Shown: piece after piece, positions 1 to 12,359 of the stretch | Layout of the letters: each line of letters starts with the position of its first letter | Position numbering within the stretch: position 1 is the first letter of the stretch | NCBI GenBank assembly: GCA_023052935.1 | Contig: CM041293.1 | Location: 177,249,600 to 177,313,599, forward strand | Reading direction: 5' to 3' | Origin: Piezodorus guildinii | Taxonomy: Eukaryota; Arthropoda; Insecta; Hemiptera; Pentatomidae | DNA: 64,000 nt | Notes under the pieces: model-generated | The model's input: the letters and a program-made list of their open reading frames with translations, nothing else | Told to the model about the DNA's origin: nothing | Databases searched by the model: none | Translations under genes and position numbers: made by a program

Positions 1-1183
1 CTTTTAATGTTTACATTTTATTATGAACCATTATTTATCCTCTCTTTTTTCATAATATTTACTGTCACTTCAATCGATCACAGGTAGCTTAGAATGTCAT
101 CAAGTTTTAACTTGAACACTCGGTAGCAGTGATTTATCTTTCATCCTTTTTAGTAGAAGTAAGGAAATTATAGAAAACAAAACAATCATCAATAATTCAT
201 TAATGGTTCCTTTAAACCCTTCAATTCTTCATATTAAATAATAATCAAAATAAACTTAATTTTTCATGACTAATTACTGGTTTCAGAGAATCAAGATTGT
301 CTATTCGTGTTAGATAATCTTTAAAATTAAATACTTCAAAGGAGACACAGTTAAAGATATGAAGTAGACTTTGTTAGATAATGATTGAACCATATATCAC
401 TTGCTATTAATAATCAATGTAAAAAAATGCACTTAAGATGCAACAAGTTGACAAGATAAGATTTTTATTTACATATGATTGCACCTGGGTTCGAAATTTT
501 GCTGTTAACTTCATGATAGTATAAATACTTCGCAATTCCATACCGGAAATTCAGCAATAAACTACATTATTAAATGTGATACTAGAAAACATTAATAACA
601 CTCATTCACAACACATTGCTGAGATTAAATATACATATTTCATAAACATAGGATATACTTACAGGAGTCATCGTTGCCCCACATTTTTGTCTTGTTATAA
701 AAATTTAAACTGAGACTAAAATATCAAATAATCAGAATCATACAAATTGATCACAGCAGTAGTTCTAGCAGAGATTATAACAATCAACCGAAATTTTGCC
801 GGGAACAGTCCAAAGCACAACTTACTCCTTCTTACAGAGAACTCGGAAGATACATTTTACAATAACTGTGTTTAATTCCAGAGAGTAAATAAAAAATTAC
901 AATACTTTCTCTGATTTACCGAAATTAAATTTTTTTATTTTATGCTTTATGGAAAAAACTTTAAGCAAGATAGAAAAAGTTCAATTCCTTCTTGCTTAGA
1001 TATGGGAACGGAAAAAAATGTATTGTACATGTCCTGACTTATTTCTAAAAAATGAGCGATATGATAACGCATATATTGAAATCGTTTGTGCCATTTTGGC
1101 AGTTCAGACTGTTGAAAAATACGTTTTCGGTTACTGCGCATGAAACGCTTAAAGACTAAAAGCCTATCAAACAAAAAAAAACA
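1..1183. other. AT-rich intergenic or intronic sequence, no gene seen
   Basis: I see no splice-bounded open frame, repeat terminus or recognisable protein here. Short open stretches such as the minus-strand one at 947-1174 have ordinary AT-rich composition and no motif I know. The end of the region is A-rich and holds the target site of the adjoining SINE. Confidence 0.5.
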
Positions 1184-1194
1184 AATAAAAAACA

Positions 1195-1484
1195 GGGGTC
1201 GGCCATAGCGTAGTTGCTAGCATAACAGCTTTCTATGCCAAAGGTCGCGGGTTCAAACCTGCGGGTTGCCCTAGGATTTTTCAATGGGAGTAAAAAATCC
1301 TTAGTTATGCAGTCCTTCGGAGGGGACGTTAAAAGGTGGTCCCGAGCCTGTGCGATGTCAGGTACTCGTTAAAGATCCCTATCCTAATAAAACCTGGATA
1401 GGCAAAATTTAGGACTCCCACTGTAGCATCGTCCGATTAGCCATAGTAGCATAAAGTGACGTTAAACGAATAAACAAACAAACT
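1195..1484 (+). mobile_element. tRNA-derived SINE, complete copy with target site duplication
   Basis: About 290 bp. The head resembles a tRNA gene: an A-box-like stretch near 1209-1222 (TAGCGTAGTTGCTAG) and a B box near 1243-1262 containing GGTTCAAACC. The body contains the family hallmarks CCTTCGGAGGGGACGTTAAA, the phrase around AACCTGGATAGGCAAA, and an end like AGTGACGTTAAACGAATAAA. It is flanked by AATAAAAAACA at 1184-1194 and at 1485-1495, an 11-bp target site duplication as expected for LINE-driven insertion. Further copies lie near 16.7, 19.6, 30.5, 38.5 and 42.3 kb. It encodes no protein and would rely on a LINE for movement. The partner LINE is unknown. Confidence 0.85.
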
Positions 1485-1499
1485 AATAAAAAACAATGT

Positions 1500-2335
1500 A
1501 TTTATCTAACTGATTAATAAATAATTTTTATAATGGCCGACTGACATTAATATGGGCTTCCTTTTTAAACCATTTCACAAGCCTTTGGTCTTGTTTAACT
1601 ACACGCGTTTTCGCGGGAGAAGCGGTAAGCGGGTTCCTAGAAGGATACTCTCGAGTGTTTATCATCGGTGGCCCTCAGATTTTCAAGCCTCTGAAGGATA
1701 TTTCATTTCTAATAAACCATCCTCTCTAGTTAAGCAAGGAAAGAACCGCAATAAAGCATCACTCTATGAAAGAACTATAGCAAAACAACAATATTTTATA
1801 TGTTTAGGAAATGTCTTTTCAACATTCATTTGGATTAAATAAGCTGATATTTGATATAGATTTTTTTTATTGCTGAATAATATAAGAAAAGTGGGCTTAT
1901 GCGTCAAGTTTTTAAGGAATTTCACACCTTTATAAACTTTTCAAATTAAGTGTTTGGAATTATTACGTGAATTGAATTGGTGTTAGAGTAGTTCCTTTTC
2001 GTAGATTTTTATTTTTATACTCATCCCATTTTTAAACCAAATATATTATTATATAATTAATTGCCTAGAAATGAGATCGTTTATCATCAACGAATAAAAA
2101 CGATATGCTTACATACGAAATATAAATGATGCAATAAAAAATAACAATAATATGTCAACAATACTACATCCCTAATGACTATTTTGACGTACATAAATCG
2201 ATGATATATTAATAAACTATTCTATTATACCCAAAGTAAATATTAACTTAATATAAATTGTAAGTGATGTAACCAGTCTAACCGACCTTTATCAATGTAA
2301 TGTAAAATTTTAATCTAAAAAGCCTTAACCAGATG
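1500..2335. other. AT-rich stretch with one unassigned 96-codon open frame
   Basis: A plus-strand frame at 1552-1842 has a less AT-rich start (about 1595-1700) with basic residues, but no domain, signal peptide or splice border that I recognise. It could be a fragment of an unknown repeat. The rest is plain AT-rich DNA. Confidence 0.3.
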
Positions 2336-2340
2336 TTTTT

Positions 2341-2642
2341 TACTTTCACTTACTATATATATAAGAGGAAGTATTGTGATCGTGAAAATTTTCGAATTCC
2401 AGTTTTCAACGGAAATACATGTTTTAGGGTCCCCTGAGTCCAAATAATCAAGTCCCGCAAAAAGGTCTTTTTATTTATTTTTTTTTTTAGGGTAGGAGAA
2501 AAATCTTTCATGTTTCTATAGAAATTCAATTTAATTAATTCTTTAGTAGTTTCACGTATTTTTATCTCTAACTGTATTTGAAAATTCTTTTATTTATTTT
2601 AAAAATGGAGGTAAGTGAAAGTCGTGTGTTGCCCGCACCAGA
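2341..2642 (-). mobile_element. Helitron-like non-autonomous element, internally deleted copy
   Basis: Read on the minus strand, this begins with the family 5' end TCTGGTGCGGGCAACACACG at 2642 and ends near 2341 in a tail related to TATAGTAAGTGAAAGTAA. CTTTCACTTA near one end and its reverse complement near the other form subterminal inverted repeats. Only about 300 bp remain of the 0.8-0.95 kb seen in longer copies (17201, 28383, 53251, 58348, 59385). The TC start after an A-rich flank is Helitron-like, but the 3' end lacks a clear CTRR, so the class assignment is inference. Confidence 0.6.
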
Positions 2643-2654
2643 TTTTTTAAATTT

Positions 2655-2717
2655 ATGTAAAAACATCAGATCTGAGCAATACTCTTTGTCCTCAACTCAG
2701 ATCTGATGTTTTTACAT
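2655..2717. repeat. Perfect short inverted repeat (22-bp arms)
   Basis: The arms at 2655-2676 and 2696-2717 are exact reverse complements (core CATCAGATCTGAG) with a 19-base loop. It lies directly beside the end of the Helitron-like copy. A role is not known. Confidence 0.8.
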
Positions 2718-2879
2718 ATTGACTACATTTTTAATAATTTTCCTAGTTAATTCGCGTATAAGTGAAAATGTTGGTAGTTCAAAATATATAACCAGACTTC
2801 TAAAGATGGGAGAAGATCCCGAAACGTCATGTTGATGTAATAAAAAAATTGAGTCTTTATGGAAGAAGTTATTCAGCCC

Positions 2880-3430
2880 GAATATCTACCTTTATAATAT
2901 AATAATATTTATTTATATACAATATTGACAAGTACATATAGATACAAATAAGTTTTCTTACATGGATGGTGATTAATTTCCCGGGCATACGCGAACGTTT
3001 GTTGATCTTAGATCTGTCCAGCGTTTGCGTGTTTCTTTAGTTTTCTGTTTGTGCACAGCTCTCTGATAATTCGGAAGTTGTGTTTTGAATAAATGTCTGA
3101 CTACTTGACTTCTGGTACGGAGTTGGCATGTTCTCCCAGATCTGTAGTCAATGAGGGGACTCACCTAATAGTTAAAAACACCTCGTCTACTGCTTTGATC
3201 GATTTGGAGACTAATCAGTCTAACCCGTAGCTTATTTTTCCTTAAAAAATCTTGTGTTCAGAAACTTAAGCCTATAATACTCAGTTGAATCTCCATTCTC
3301 TACAAAATCAGGAGGCTGGTGGGATACCATGAGCAGTATTTGAGGAATACTGTGAATACCTTCCGTATTTTCTCTTTAGTTAATTTCCAGAGGATTCAGT
3401 AACTTTTAAGAAACTCAGTAAAGTTTACAG
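2880..3430. other. Moderately GC-richer stretch, possible decayed coding sequence
   Basis: The 2975-3170 part has an open minus-strand frame of 63 codons (basic, no known motif). Several splice-like sequences occur (GTGAGT at its upstream end), but no complete exon can be defended. It may be an old transposon fragment. Confidence 0.25.
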
Positions 3431-3551
3431 TTCTATTGCACCTATTATCAACATTATTCTCCACTTTTCTGGAGTCCCGAAGAACCCTCAGTTATATGCT
3501 AAGTCTGAAGGCCAGTCAAAAACATATTAGCTTCAATGACTGTAAAAGTAT

Positions 3552-4022
3552 GGCCACGCTGAAGGGAGTCTCCCGGCGGGAAAAGGAAAGACGATTTTTA
3601 GAGGTGGCCACACTCATCGGAGTCTCCCGGCGAGGAAAGGAAGTTGCCTACCTCCTCAATCACCAACCCCCTCCAACTCAAGCAGGCAACATTCATTGAT
3701 TGTTTATTTTGAACGACGAAGTGTGTGTTCATCTTTTTTATTTTAATAAATTACAATGAGTAGCAGCTCAGTTCAGAAGATTATGCTGTGTTTTTCAACT
3801 GCTAAAATTTTTTTTTTTCCTTCATCTCGGAACAGGTTAAACAACTTGACAACAGAAGCTGGAAAACGACAAGTAGTAGAAGGCACGAATGGGATATAGG
3901 GGGAACCGATCACGTCTATAGCGGACGAGTACGGCCGAAGTCTACCGAACATCATCGAAGTAGGCTTAACCTCCGTTTACTCAGCCACACTCAGCGGAGT
4001 CTCCCAGCGAGGAAAGGCAATT
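3552..4022 (+). repeat. Three dispersed copies of a 40-bp GC-rich repeat
   Basis: Copies at about 3552-3590, 3606-3646 and 3983-4022 share a core like CGGAGTCTCCCGGCGAGGAA. The first two are nearly adjacent and lie in one open frame at 3436-3699. That frame looks like repeat translation rather than a gene. The origin is not recognised. Confidence 0.6.
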
Positions 4023-4209
4023 CGTCTATCGAATTCTCTCCCCTACAATTGCCATCGCAGTCGACTGGCATTTACCTTTCCGCTCCGCTGAGGGTAGCCA
4101 CCCTTCCGCAATTCAAATGGGATTCCTATGTAAATGACGTCATTCGGAATCGATCGGAAAATTCGTCTATCCTTTCCTTGCCAGAAGACTCAGCTGAGTG
4201 TAACAGGGC

Positions 4210-4790
4210 CTTAAGTAGTTTATTAGTTGTCTTTTTTTTTTTCTTCTTCTTCTTGGCATTGGAGCTCTCCATACAGCCAGTATCAGCACATCATTACATT
4301 TACACATATATATATTTACTTTATTGTAGGTATTTAAAAATTCCAGAAATTTCTTTCTCTGGGTCTCATACACTGGGCACTCCAGAATTATATGCTGCAG
4401 TGTCTCATTTCTATTGCATTTGTCACATTTGGATGAGGTAAGGACTCCGATGCGGTGCAGGTACACATTGCACCCACCGTGGTTTGTTGAGTGGGGCGAA
4501 ATTTTTGACAATGTCTTTGGGTAGGTTCATCTCATAAAACCACGGCTTGTCCTGGATACTTGATATGTTCGATTTATAAAATCTTCCTGTGTTTGACTAT
4601 CCATAAAGTTCTGACCACTTTTTTAATAAATCTTTCTTAACCATACGGAAATAGTCAGAGTACGGCAGTCGGATGTCTGTAATAATATCTAGGGTGTCGG
4701 TAGTTTTTGCTAACCGGTCTACTTCATCATTTTCGGGGATTCCTACCTGCGCCTTGATCCAAATAAATATTATTTGTTTTTTTATCTCTT
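4210..4790 (-). pseudogene. Decayed non-LTR retrotransposon: RNase H plus C-terminal zinc knuckle
   Basis: On the minus strand, from about 4785 downward, the translation contains GIPENDEVDRLAK, matching the RNase H motif GIxGNExVDxLAK of I/R1-type LINEs. Further on (about 4300-4450) lies CDKCNRNETLQHIILECP, the CX2CX8-9HX4C finger that follows RNase H in these ORF2 proteins. The two lie in different frames with a stop between them, so it is a broken 3' fragment. No functional protein is expected. Confidence 0.7.
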
Positions 4791-4974
4791 ATTGCTAAGA
4801 AATGGTCCTCTAGCACATAGTTGTGCTTTGGACCATACTGTACTAGCTTATCCTCTATTTATCCAGCTCGATATGGGATATGTATTACAAAGTATTCATC
4901 TTTTATATGACAAATTAAATTTAGAATATTGCAATTATTTTACAGATTTTGTTTTTAAAAATCCATCCATTTAA

Positions 4975-7900
4975 TGTAATGATCAATACCCTAATAAGTA
5001 AATATATCTTTGATGGTAAGAAATTATCTTATTAGAGTACATTCAATCATCAAAATTCATTTCTGTGCCACGCTTCGAGGATAAACCTGAGCAGAATATA
5101 AATTAATGACTTTAAAAAATCAAACAGAACAATGATTCAAGAGTATTCATACACTTCATTGCTTTGATATTAAATTGTATATAAATGACTACAGTACTGT
5201 ATTAAATATATAGTAAAACTTTTATTAATACTTAGTAGTGATACTTTTAATGTTGGTACTAATTAAATACCCTGTGGTATTGAATTAATTAATTTTACAT
5301 AAGAAGTGCATTTTTTTTTTCACGAACAATACTGTTTAAATTACAAAAAGTAAAAAACATTTCGTTTTCTGACTTGATCTAGCAGATTTTTTTACAGATA
5401 CTCAAAAAGATTGGTATCTAGTGTCTGAGGGGGGTAACCTTGGCTCTAGTTGTCTAGGTCTTTTGACAATATTTTCTCTAGTCTCAACATTTTCCTCAAT
5501 AATAGGTAGATTTGTTTTATAAAATGTCAATATTGTTTCATTTATTCACTATATGATCCATATATTCAAATGACTCCACTCCATTAATATTGTTGCCTCT
5601 GACTGATAGTGACTTTAACAAAGAAAGGACTTGGCAGTGTTATGTTTAAGAGTTGTACACAGATAGATTTATCAATGTCAAGCAAGTCTGTAAATCAATC
5701 AATCTTGAATATTCAACAATGATGGGTTTTTATTAAATTTATATTTTAATAAAAAGATAAATTAAAAGGAAAAGGGATTATGGAAATAAGAACAAAAAGA
5801 AAAGTTTTTCTTGAATTTTTATTTTCATAATCAACATTCTGTAGATTTCATACAACACTAATGATATTTTTACAAGTTTAATACATTATAAGATTGAGAT
5901 TATATACTCGCAACTGTAACAGCGATAAAATTGACATATCGGATAAGTAAATGGCATTTAAATAGATAAACAATATACAAATTCTTGGACCCATCGACTC
6001 TAAAATAACCTATAATATTATTATAACAATTGATATTTTTTTTTTTTCATGTTTTATGCTTCATTCGAATTCAGGATTTATACAATATATTTGATATTAA
6101 TCTATAAAATTACAAATAATATTTAACACACAATAAGCTCTGTACCATTTATGAAAAATGGCTTATTTTCAATAAATTATAATAGCACTTCAGCAGCTGT
6201 ATAGATACACTGATTATTTGAATTATCACAATTCCATTAACTGTTAAATTTATAGAAAATAATAAATTGACAGTAGCATAATATAAATTATTTTAGTAAG
6301 TATTTAACAGAAAATTATTTACTATAAAATGATTGTGCAGTATTTGATTGATTTTAAGAAATATTAGCACTTTTTTTTTTAATGGGTCTTTTATACTAGT
6401 ATGGAGCTATTTTATTAATGTAGCATTGGACACTTAAAAAACTAATGCATAAAAAATAATTTTATGACTAGAGTGTTATTAATAACTCAAGTTTTATTAA
6501 ATTAGTTTGCTTTGTACGTGTATTATTAATGTCAATCTTGTCCCCAGTGTCAATATTTATCAATTAATAACAATATTATTTTAATATATATATTTTTAAA
6601 TAAGATAACAAAATAAACATTCTTCAATAAGTTTTTCTTTTTCTTTTAAAGAACAACAAAAAAGTTTTTGTCATATACAAAAAATGGACTTTTCCACTCC
6701 TCTACTAACAACAGGGTAACCACTACAAACAACTTTGTGTCCTTACACTACACATTGATAAGGAATTATTTATTAAGTATATTCACTATGAAACATTAAT
6801 TATCTATATAATAGGCTGAAGGTAACTTAGCACACAGAGAAAAGAAATATAGTAATCTATATGCCTGAAGAGAGAATTTCAAGTGGTTGCGGCTTTTTGA
6901 AGAAGTTTCTATCAGTACACTATTTACAATATCCAATGAGAAAATACCACAATTTATTTTTAATTTTAACATTTTATCAATAAAAAAAAAACAATGAAGC
7001 AATTTAAAAAATATATAATTTCTGACTAATACAAAAATGTATAGGTTATATTTTTCCCGAAAATACATCTTTCAATATCCCTGCTTCCATTATATTTCCA
7101 TTGTCAGCTGCCTTTATACGAAAATATTGTAAGCATTTGCCAATTTTTTTAAAAATGAAATATATTTTTCTTTTAATTGTTATATTAGCATATTTATATT
7201 ATTTTTTTTTTTTAGATAGGCTATGAAACATAAAATTATCTCCCATAACATGACATAAAAATCTATATAACATCATTAAGGTTTTAATTTAAAAGGGGTA
7301 TAATAAAATTTTATATTGTATTTATATATGTAAACATTTTTGTTATTAACAACAAATTTTACAGCATTTTACTATTAGAAGAAAAAAATGTATCTTTTCT
7401 ATTTATAAGTTGGATACTTTAAAGTCACTTCAAATTTTCAGTAATGTTATCATTACTTGAGATTTTCTTAAAACCTGACTAACCATTGTGCTCAAACTCA
7501 CTATTACATTGCAAAATTAAAGTGACTTTAATTACATGTAGATTTTGTTTTCTGATTGAAATAGTGTAATATGGCTTAAATGTCAATTTTTCAAATTTCT
7601 TCCCCGAATGTACCTTTAATTTAATTTATTTACTTATTATTTTATTTTTTTTACTTGATTGTTACTAGTTGTGAATAAGAAAGACTTCATTTATAACCAA
7701 CTGAAAAAGAAAATAGTAGAAATACTTTTTCAGGTTAATTTTTAAAATAATAGTAATACAGATGTATAATATACTTTTGGAAAGGTAAATATTTAAAAAG
7801 AAATGGTATCTAACCTATGCAATTATAAAAGGGAATGCGGAGAGACAAATGGATATAAACTTCAGTGATTGTTGTAGATAATATTTTCCATTGTTATTTA

Positions 7901-8650
7901 ATTTAATTTTAAGCCATTGTTTCGATTGGTCATTTCCATTCATGCCAGATTTTTTGTTTCCTAATTTGATTGTGATTTTTGGATGACAGCAACCTTGACC
8001 AAATTCAATAATCCATTTTATGGTCCATAAACATCCATCCTTAAAACGTCTTCCTATATACACCAAAACATTACTCGCAAAAAAACATATTTCCTATCCT
8101 GAAATTTTTGTATTACAGTTAAATAATTACAGTTGTTTTCTGAATATAATGTTGTAGAAAGAAAATATAAAAAGGAAAAGATAAACCTTTTTGAACAAAA
8201 TAAAAACTATCAGCATATAAAATAAAATTAATCTCATAATAAACAGTAATTCAAGAGGGAAAGATAAAAAACACTTTAAGATTGCTCAGTTAAAATGAAA
8301 GATTATGTTTCAAATAGCTTGGCTTGGTTTATTTTCACATTACTGTCTTGATTTTGCCGTATTTTACTATCAAGATAAATTCTATATTGCTAACACTTGG
8401 CATGAAAAGCTGCTGGGTTTACAAAACAGTTGTGAAGATTAGAAATTTTCAGTAAAGATATTTAGAAAAGTTATAAAGATTTCCTTCTTTACTGTTATTA
8501 CATTAAGGGTCAGTAATTCATAAATGATTTAATAGAATAATATAAGTTCTTGTAACAGTCAAATAAAGTTTGAAATATTTTCTTTTTCCTAAGTTTGATA
8601 CAAATTATTAGGACTTTATTTTAAAAGAATGCCTCTAAGGTTTCTAATTA
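4975..8650 (-). other. Long AT-rich stretch, possible 3' UTR of the minus-strand gene
   Basis: There are no transposon termini, inverted repeats or good exons in 3.7 kb, which is unusual for this window. It follows, on the minus strand, the predicted stop codon at about 8677, so it could be that gene's 3' UTR. This rests only on position and on the lack of repeats. Open frames at 6796-7068 and 7815-8066 show no recognisable motif. Confidence 0.25.
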
Positions 8651-8654
8651 TAAC

Positions 8655-8738
8655 CTGATCTTGGAGATGGCTTAATCTAAAAGGCTGTGCTGCTGGATGA
8701 AAGAAACAAGCAGGTGAAAGCACTCTCATGATAGTTGC
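8655..8738 (-). CDS. Candidate terminal exon of the minus-strand AKAP-like gene
   Basis: The minus-strand acceptor is pyrimidine-rich (CTTCCCACTCTTTAG) and the exon starts at 8738. The preceding candidate exon (13958-14012) ends with one spare base, and this exon completes the codon. It then reads about 20 codons (starting TIMRVLSP, with a serine run) to a TAG stop at about 8677. The border GTTATA at 8654 would then be irrelevant, because the stop comes first. The phase match supports the join, but the piece is short and I do not recognise it. RNA data would decide. Confidence 0.3.
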
Positions 8739-8739
8739 T

Positions 8740-9105
8740 AAAGAGTGGGAAGGCATGATGATTTTCAATGCATTCGAATAATAACATCAAATATAACTAT
8801 AGAAAAAATCTTATTATGCTATTAAATATTATTACATAATATAAAATAATATTATTAATATTAAAATATTTAAAAACTAAATGGTAAACTAACATCTAAA
8901 CAAACAAAGTTGTATTATAAATTTTATGAAATCCTTTTGAACCTAGAATTAGAATTTTTAAAAATTAATTATCATAATAAAAGTTAACAAAAGAAGTTAT
9001 ATATCTATTATAGGTATGTTGAAAGTGTGTGATAATTGACTATTTTCAGCTTATAATACACTTCCAACTTTCACTTGTTTGTCTCTGTCACAGTGTAGTG
9101 CAGCC
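8740..9105. other. Intronic AT-rich sequence, nothing seen
   Basis: No open frame or repeat border is recognised in this stretch between the last candidate exon and the hAT-type MITE. Confidence 0.4.
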
Positions 9106-9113
9106 TTACCAAC

Positions 9114-9363
9114 TAGGAATGGACATAATCAAATGACGATTATCAGATCATTCGATTATTTCAATCATTCGAATTAATCGGTCTGGAGAAACGAATAATC
9201 ATTCAAACTTAATTATATATTCAAAAATATAAATATATTAGGAGTTGGCATAACCGAATGACTTCTTTTTTTTCGATCATTCGATTATGGAATTATTCGA
9301 TTATTGAAATAATCGAAGTCCGACCATTCGATTATTACGATCATTCGATTATGCCAATCCCTA
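9114..9363. mobile_element. hAT-type MITE with 8-bp target duplication
   Basis: A 250-bp element with imperfect terminal inverted repeats: left TAGGAATGGACATAATC, right end the reverse complement of TAGGGATTGGCATAATC. TTACCAAC flanks it exactly at 9106-9113 and 9364-9371. An 8-bp duplication is the hAT hallmark. The inside is full of ATTCGATTATT-like palindromic units, and a second copy of the terminus begins near 9239, suggesting a nested or duplicated origin. No transposase is encoded. Confidence 0.85.
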
Positions 9364-9371
9364 TTACCAAC

Positions 9372-10417
9372 ATTGAAATTGCTCTATATTTTTAGAGATT
9401 ATTTCAGTAGCATTACAATGAAACATATACATTTGTTCAAAACAGAAACTCGTCTAATGTAGCTCCACTAATATATCTTGAACAATGCAGTAGGTTATTT
9501 AATTGATAAAACTTTTTATACAAAGAAACTGATGTATTATTTGACAAATTAGAGAAGGCCAATCTATAGAAGAGTGGGGGAATGGGTGAAGAGTGGGAAG
9601 AGTGAAGAGTGGAAACGGCCTTCTTGATTTGCTAATGAGGAATAGGATAGCTTACTAGCTTCAGTATAACCTTAACCAGAGCTACTCATTAGATACATAT
9701 CAAATATCAATAATTACATAAAACATTCTTAAAATTAATGAAAAACTGTGCTTTATAACATTATCCAATAACTTTAACTTAATCATTAATGTTTCATTGA
9801 TTAAAAGAAGGCTTATATCAAGGTATAATATTGTTTTTCACTTTAGGCCTATGTGAGTAGGTTACAGAACTGAAGTTTAGGAATTCATTTGTTGGACATA
9901 TCAAAAGAAGGGTACAGTTCACAAGATAAATATAAAATTTTATGAATTACAGATTGGACGAATACTTACGCTTTATGTAAGAATAAAGATACAGCTATAA
10001 CAATACATCAAATTCTCTACCTGTGCGTTTCATAAATAGGTGTTTGGGCATCTACATGGTTCATAGTCATAAGTTAAATGTTTTCCTATTCGACAAACGC
10101 ATCCATTTTAACAATGATAATGCAACGTGGCCAAGTAATATTTTTGTTGACAACCCACTGCTTTTAGAAAAATACCTTCTTGAATCAATACTGCGCACTT
10201 TTATATGCTGCAAGTTAAACTAACGCCGATTATTTACATATTCTCAGTTGAGTTAAGAGCCGAGTAACGAAACCTCTAGCCCGAGTTTGTAGCCTGGACC
10301 CTCGCTTGATGATGGCAGATATTCCTGTGAACAAAATTAGTTTAAATTACTATTTCATATTATATATTCTAGTATTAAGCATAATAGTTACTTCTACCCC
10401 GCAACACACACACACCA
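9372..10417. other. AT-rich sequence without a supported gene
   Basis: A plus-strand open frame at 10023-10223 (66 codons) shows no motif. The sequence holds a repeated GAAGAGTGG-like patch near 9585-9612, but otherwise no structure. Confidence 0.35.
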
Positions 10418-10436
10418 CACATATATATATAATATA

Positions 10437-10488
<52 letters not shown>
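10418..10488. repeat. (TA)n microsatellite
   Basis: An almost pure TA tract that supplies the TA target of the adjoining mariner element. The open frames across it are artefacts of the repeat. Confidence 0.9.
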
Positions 10489-10492
<4 letters not shown>

Positions 10493-10689
10493 GTTGTCTA
10501 GAAAATAATGCAGGGTTTTGAATTTTCTTCAAAATAGCCCTCTATATAACAACCTGTTCACGTTAAATGGATTATTCGTTTCTAATAATGTCAAAACGTA
10601 TTAATTCTCATTGAAAAAATAATGTTTGTTTCCCTCTGTAGCATTAGAAATGATTCAGTATTTCCTAAGATCTCAACGCGTGATAATTT

Positions 10690-10968
10690 TGTTTTACGAG
10701 TTCTAAAAGGCGAGAAGGGATCCAGACGGACAGAAACATCAATGAAGTCTGGAGCAGTATTAATGAGTGCACTGTTCAACGGTGGCTCAAAAATTTGTGG
10801 AGGGAGACTTTATCTTCCAGTTTTTCCAATCGTGGAAGAACTTTCTCTCTAGTGTTCGAGAACTTGCAGGGTAATTTATCCTAACCAAATGGACTACCGA
10901 TAAACAACTGAAGGCGATTGGAAAAGTTAAAAAGCTTGAAAGTTAGGCTCCACACACATATAACGAAG
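10690..10968 (+). pseudogene. Mariner transposase, N-terminal DNA-binding part, broken
   Basis: The translation shows fragments such as NECTVQRWLKNLW and LKAIGKVKKLE, the second helix-turn-helix and linker of mariner transposases (family pattern NERTxxRW and LKAIGKVKKLGKW). In-frame stops are present and the frame runs into an A tract, beyond which the foldback element is inserted. Confidence 0.65.
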
Positions 10969-10992
10969 GCAAAAAAAAAAAAAAAAAAAAAA

Positions 10993-11900
10993 TGCGCATA
11001 ATGGTTCTAAACGCACTCTTTCGGGACAAAAGTCTGCACTGGTCCGTTCTATTTAAGATATTTCAGCCATTTTAACGTCATTTTGTTTCTTAGTAAATTC
11101 ACTTTCAATGATATAATTGGCATATTTTTAGCTGATTTTCATAACATGAAAATATATAGGTTTTGTCGATGATTTCAGAGAAATGTCTGTTTATCTAATT
11201 ATTCTTATATACATCTTTATATATCTATATTTCCTGCATTTAACTTTGTTTTTAATCGTTATTAGATAGCTTTAAGTAAACTTTGGATTTCATATAACGA
11301 CTTGATGATATTTTAAGAAATTTCAAATAAAGTCGAAAAAATTAAAATTATTTTAAATATCTCAATATATGCCGAACATAACGTTCATTTCTTATTGAGA
11401 AATTTCTATAGCCAACAATGCGCTCTTCTTTACGAAAAGCGTGGGAATCAATTTATGGTTTTCAAATTTCGTCCGTGAAAACTAGAAACAAAACTAAATT
11501 TTTTAAAACCATTTGCACTTCGTTATAATGGGCAAATATTGAGATATTTAAAATATATTTAATTTTTTCGAAATTTTTTGAAACTTTTGAAAAATCACCA
11601 ATTAGTTACATGAAACCCAAAGTTTTCTTAAAGTTATGTAATAACGATCATAAACAAAGTGAAATATAGATATATAAAGATTTATATAAGAATAATTAGT
11701 TGTAGAGACATTCCTCTGAAATTATCGAAAAAACTTATATATTTTCATGATATGAAATTGAGCTAAAAATATGAAAATCATACAATAGAAAGTGAATTTA
11801 ATAAGGAACAAAATAAAATTAATATAGCTGATATATCTTAATTAGATCGACTAGTGCAGACGTTTTGTCCCGAAAAAGTGCATTTGGAACCACTGTGCGG
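10993..11900. mobile_element. Foldback element with about 380-bp inverted arms
   Basis: The left arm (about 10993-11376) starts like ATGGTTCTAAACGCACTCTT and the right arm (about 11528-11900) ends with its imperfect reverse complement. Matching continues over most of the arms, including GAAAATATATAGG and ATCTTTATATATCTATAT. About 150 bp of spacer separates them. No transposase is seen. It lies inside a decayed mariner, so it inserted later. Confidence 0.7.
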
Positions 11901-12359
11901 CGTTATGGAAACAGGCCCTTTTCAACAGGTTTTATGTGCTGCCCTCTAGCAGCACTAACGGCAATTCATCTAATCAAGAGTACAACGCCATCTAGTGGTA
12001 GCCAGGGCAAGGGACTCCCTGCAAAAATGCAGGCAATGGCAAGATCCCAGGCAGGTCTGCAATAGGGTCTGAGACAAGTTGAGAGAGCACATGCGTCCCA
12101 CAGTATAATAAAAATTGTTTATAACCAGAAATAGTTACTTTGTGTCATGGAGGATAGAACATTTGTGAACCGGCCTGCTCTTGGGCCGAGAAAGAAGAGG
12201 ACGAAGGAGAAAAAAAGAAATAACTGCCCTCAGATATGTACAATAGATTAAGCAACAAATAACCCTCATTATAATATGTAACAATAGTAGAAAATATATA
12301 ACCATTTCATTTATACAGTCCCATCATTAGAAATCAACCATTATTTAACTTTATTATTA

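Noticed and set aside
1195..1290. tRNA-like head with A and B boxes
   Set aside because: It has no proper cloverleaf and occurs in several dispersed copies with target duplications. It is a SINE, not a tRNA gene.
7815..8066. 83-codon minus-strand frame
   Set aside because: No splice borders and no motif. It fits better as part of a possible 3' UTR.
10306..10532. Open frames on both strands across the TA tract
   Set aside because: They are translations of (TA)n giving Ile-Tyr runs, with no other support.
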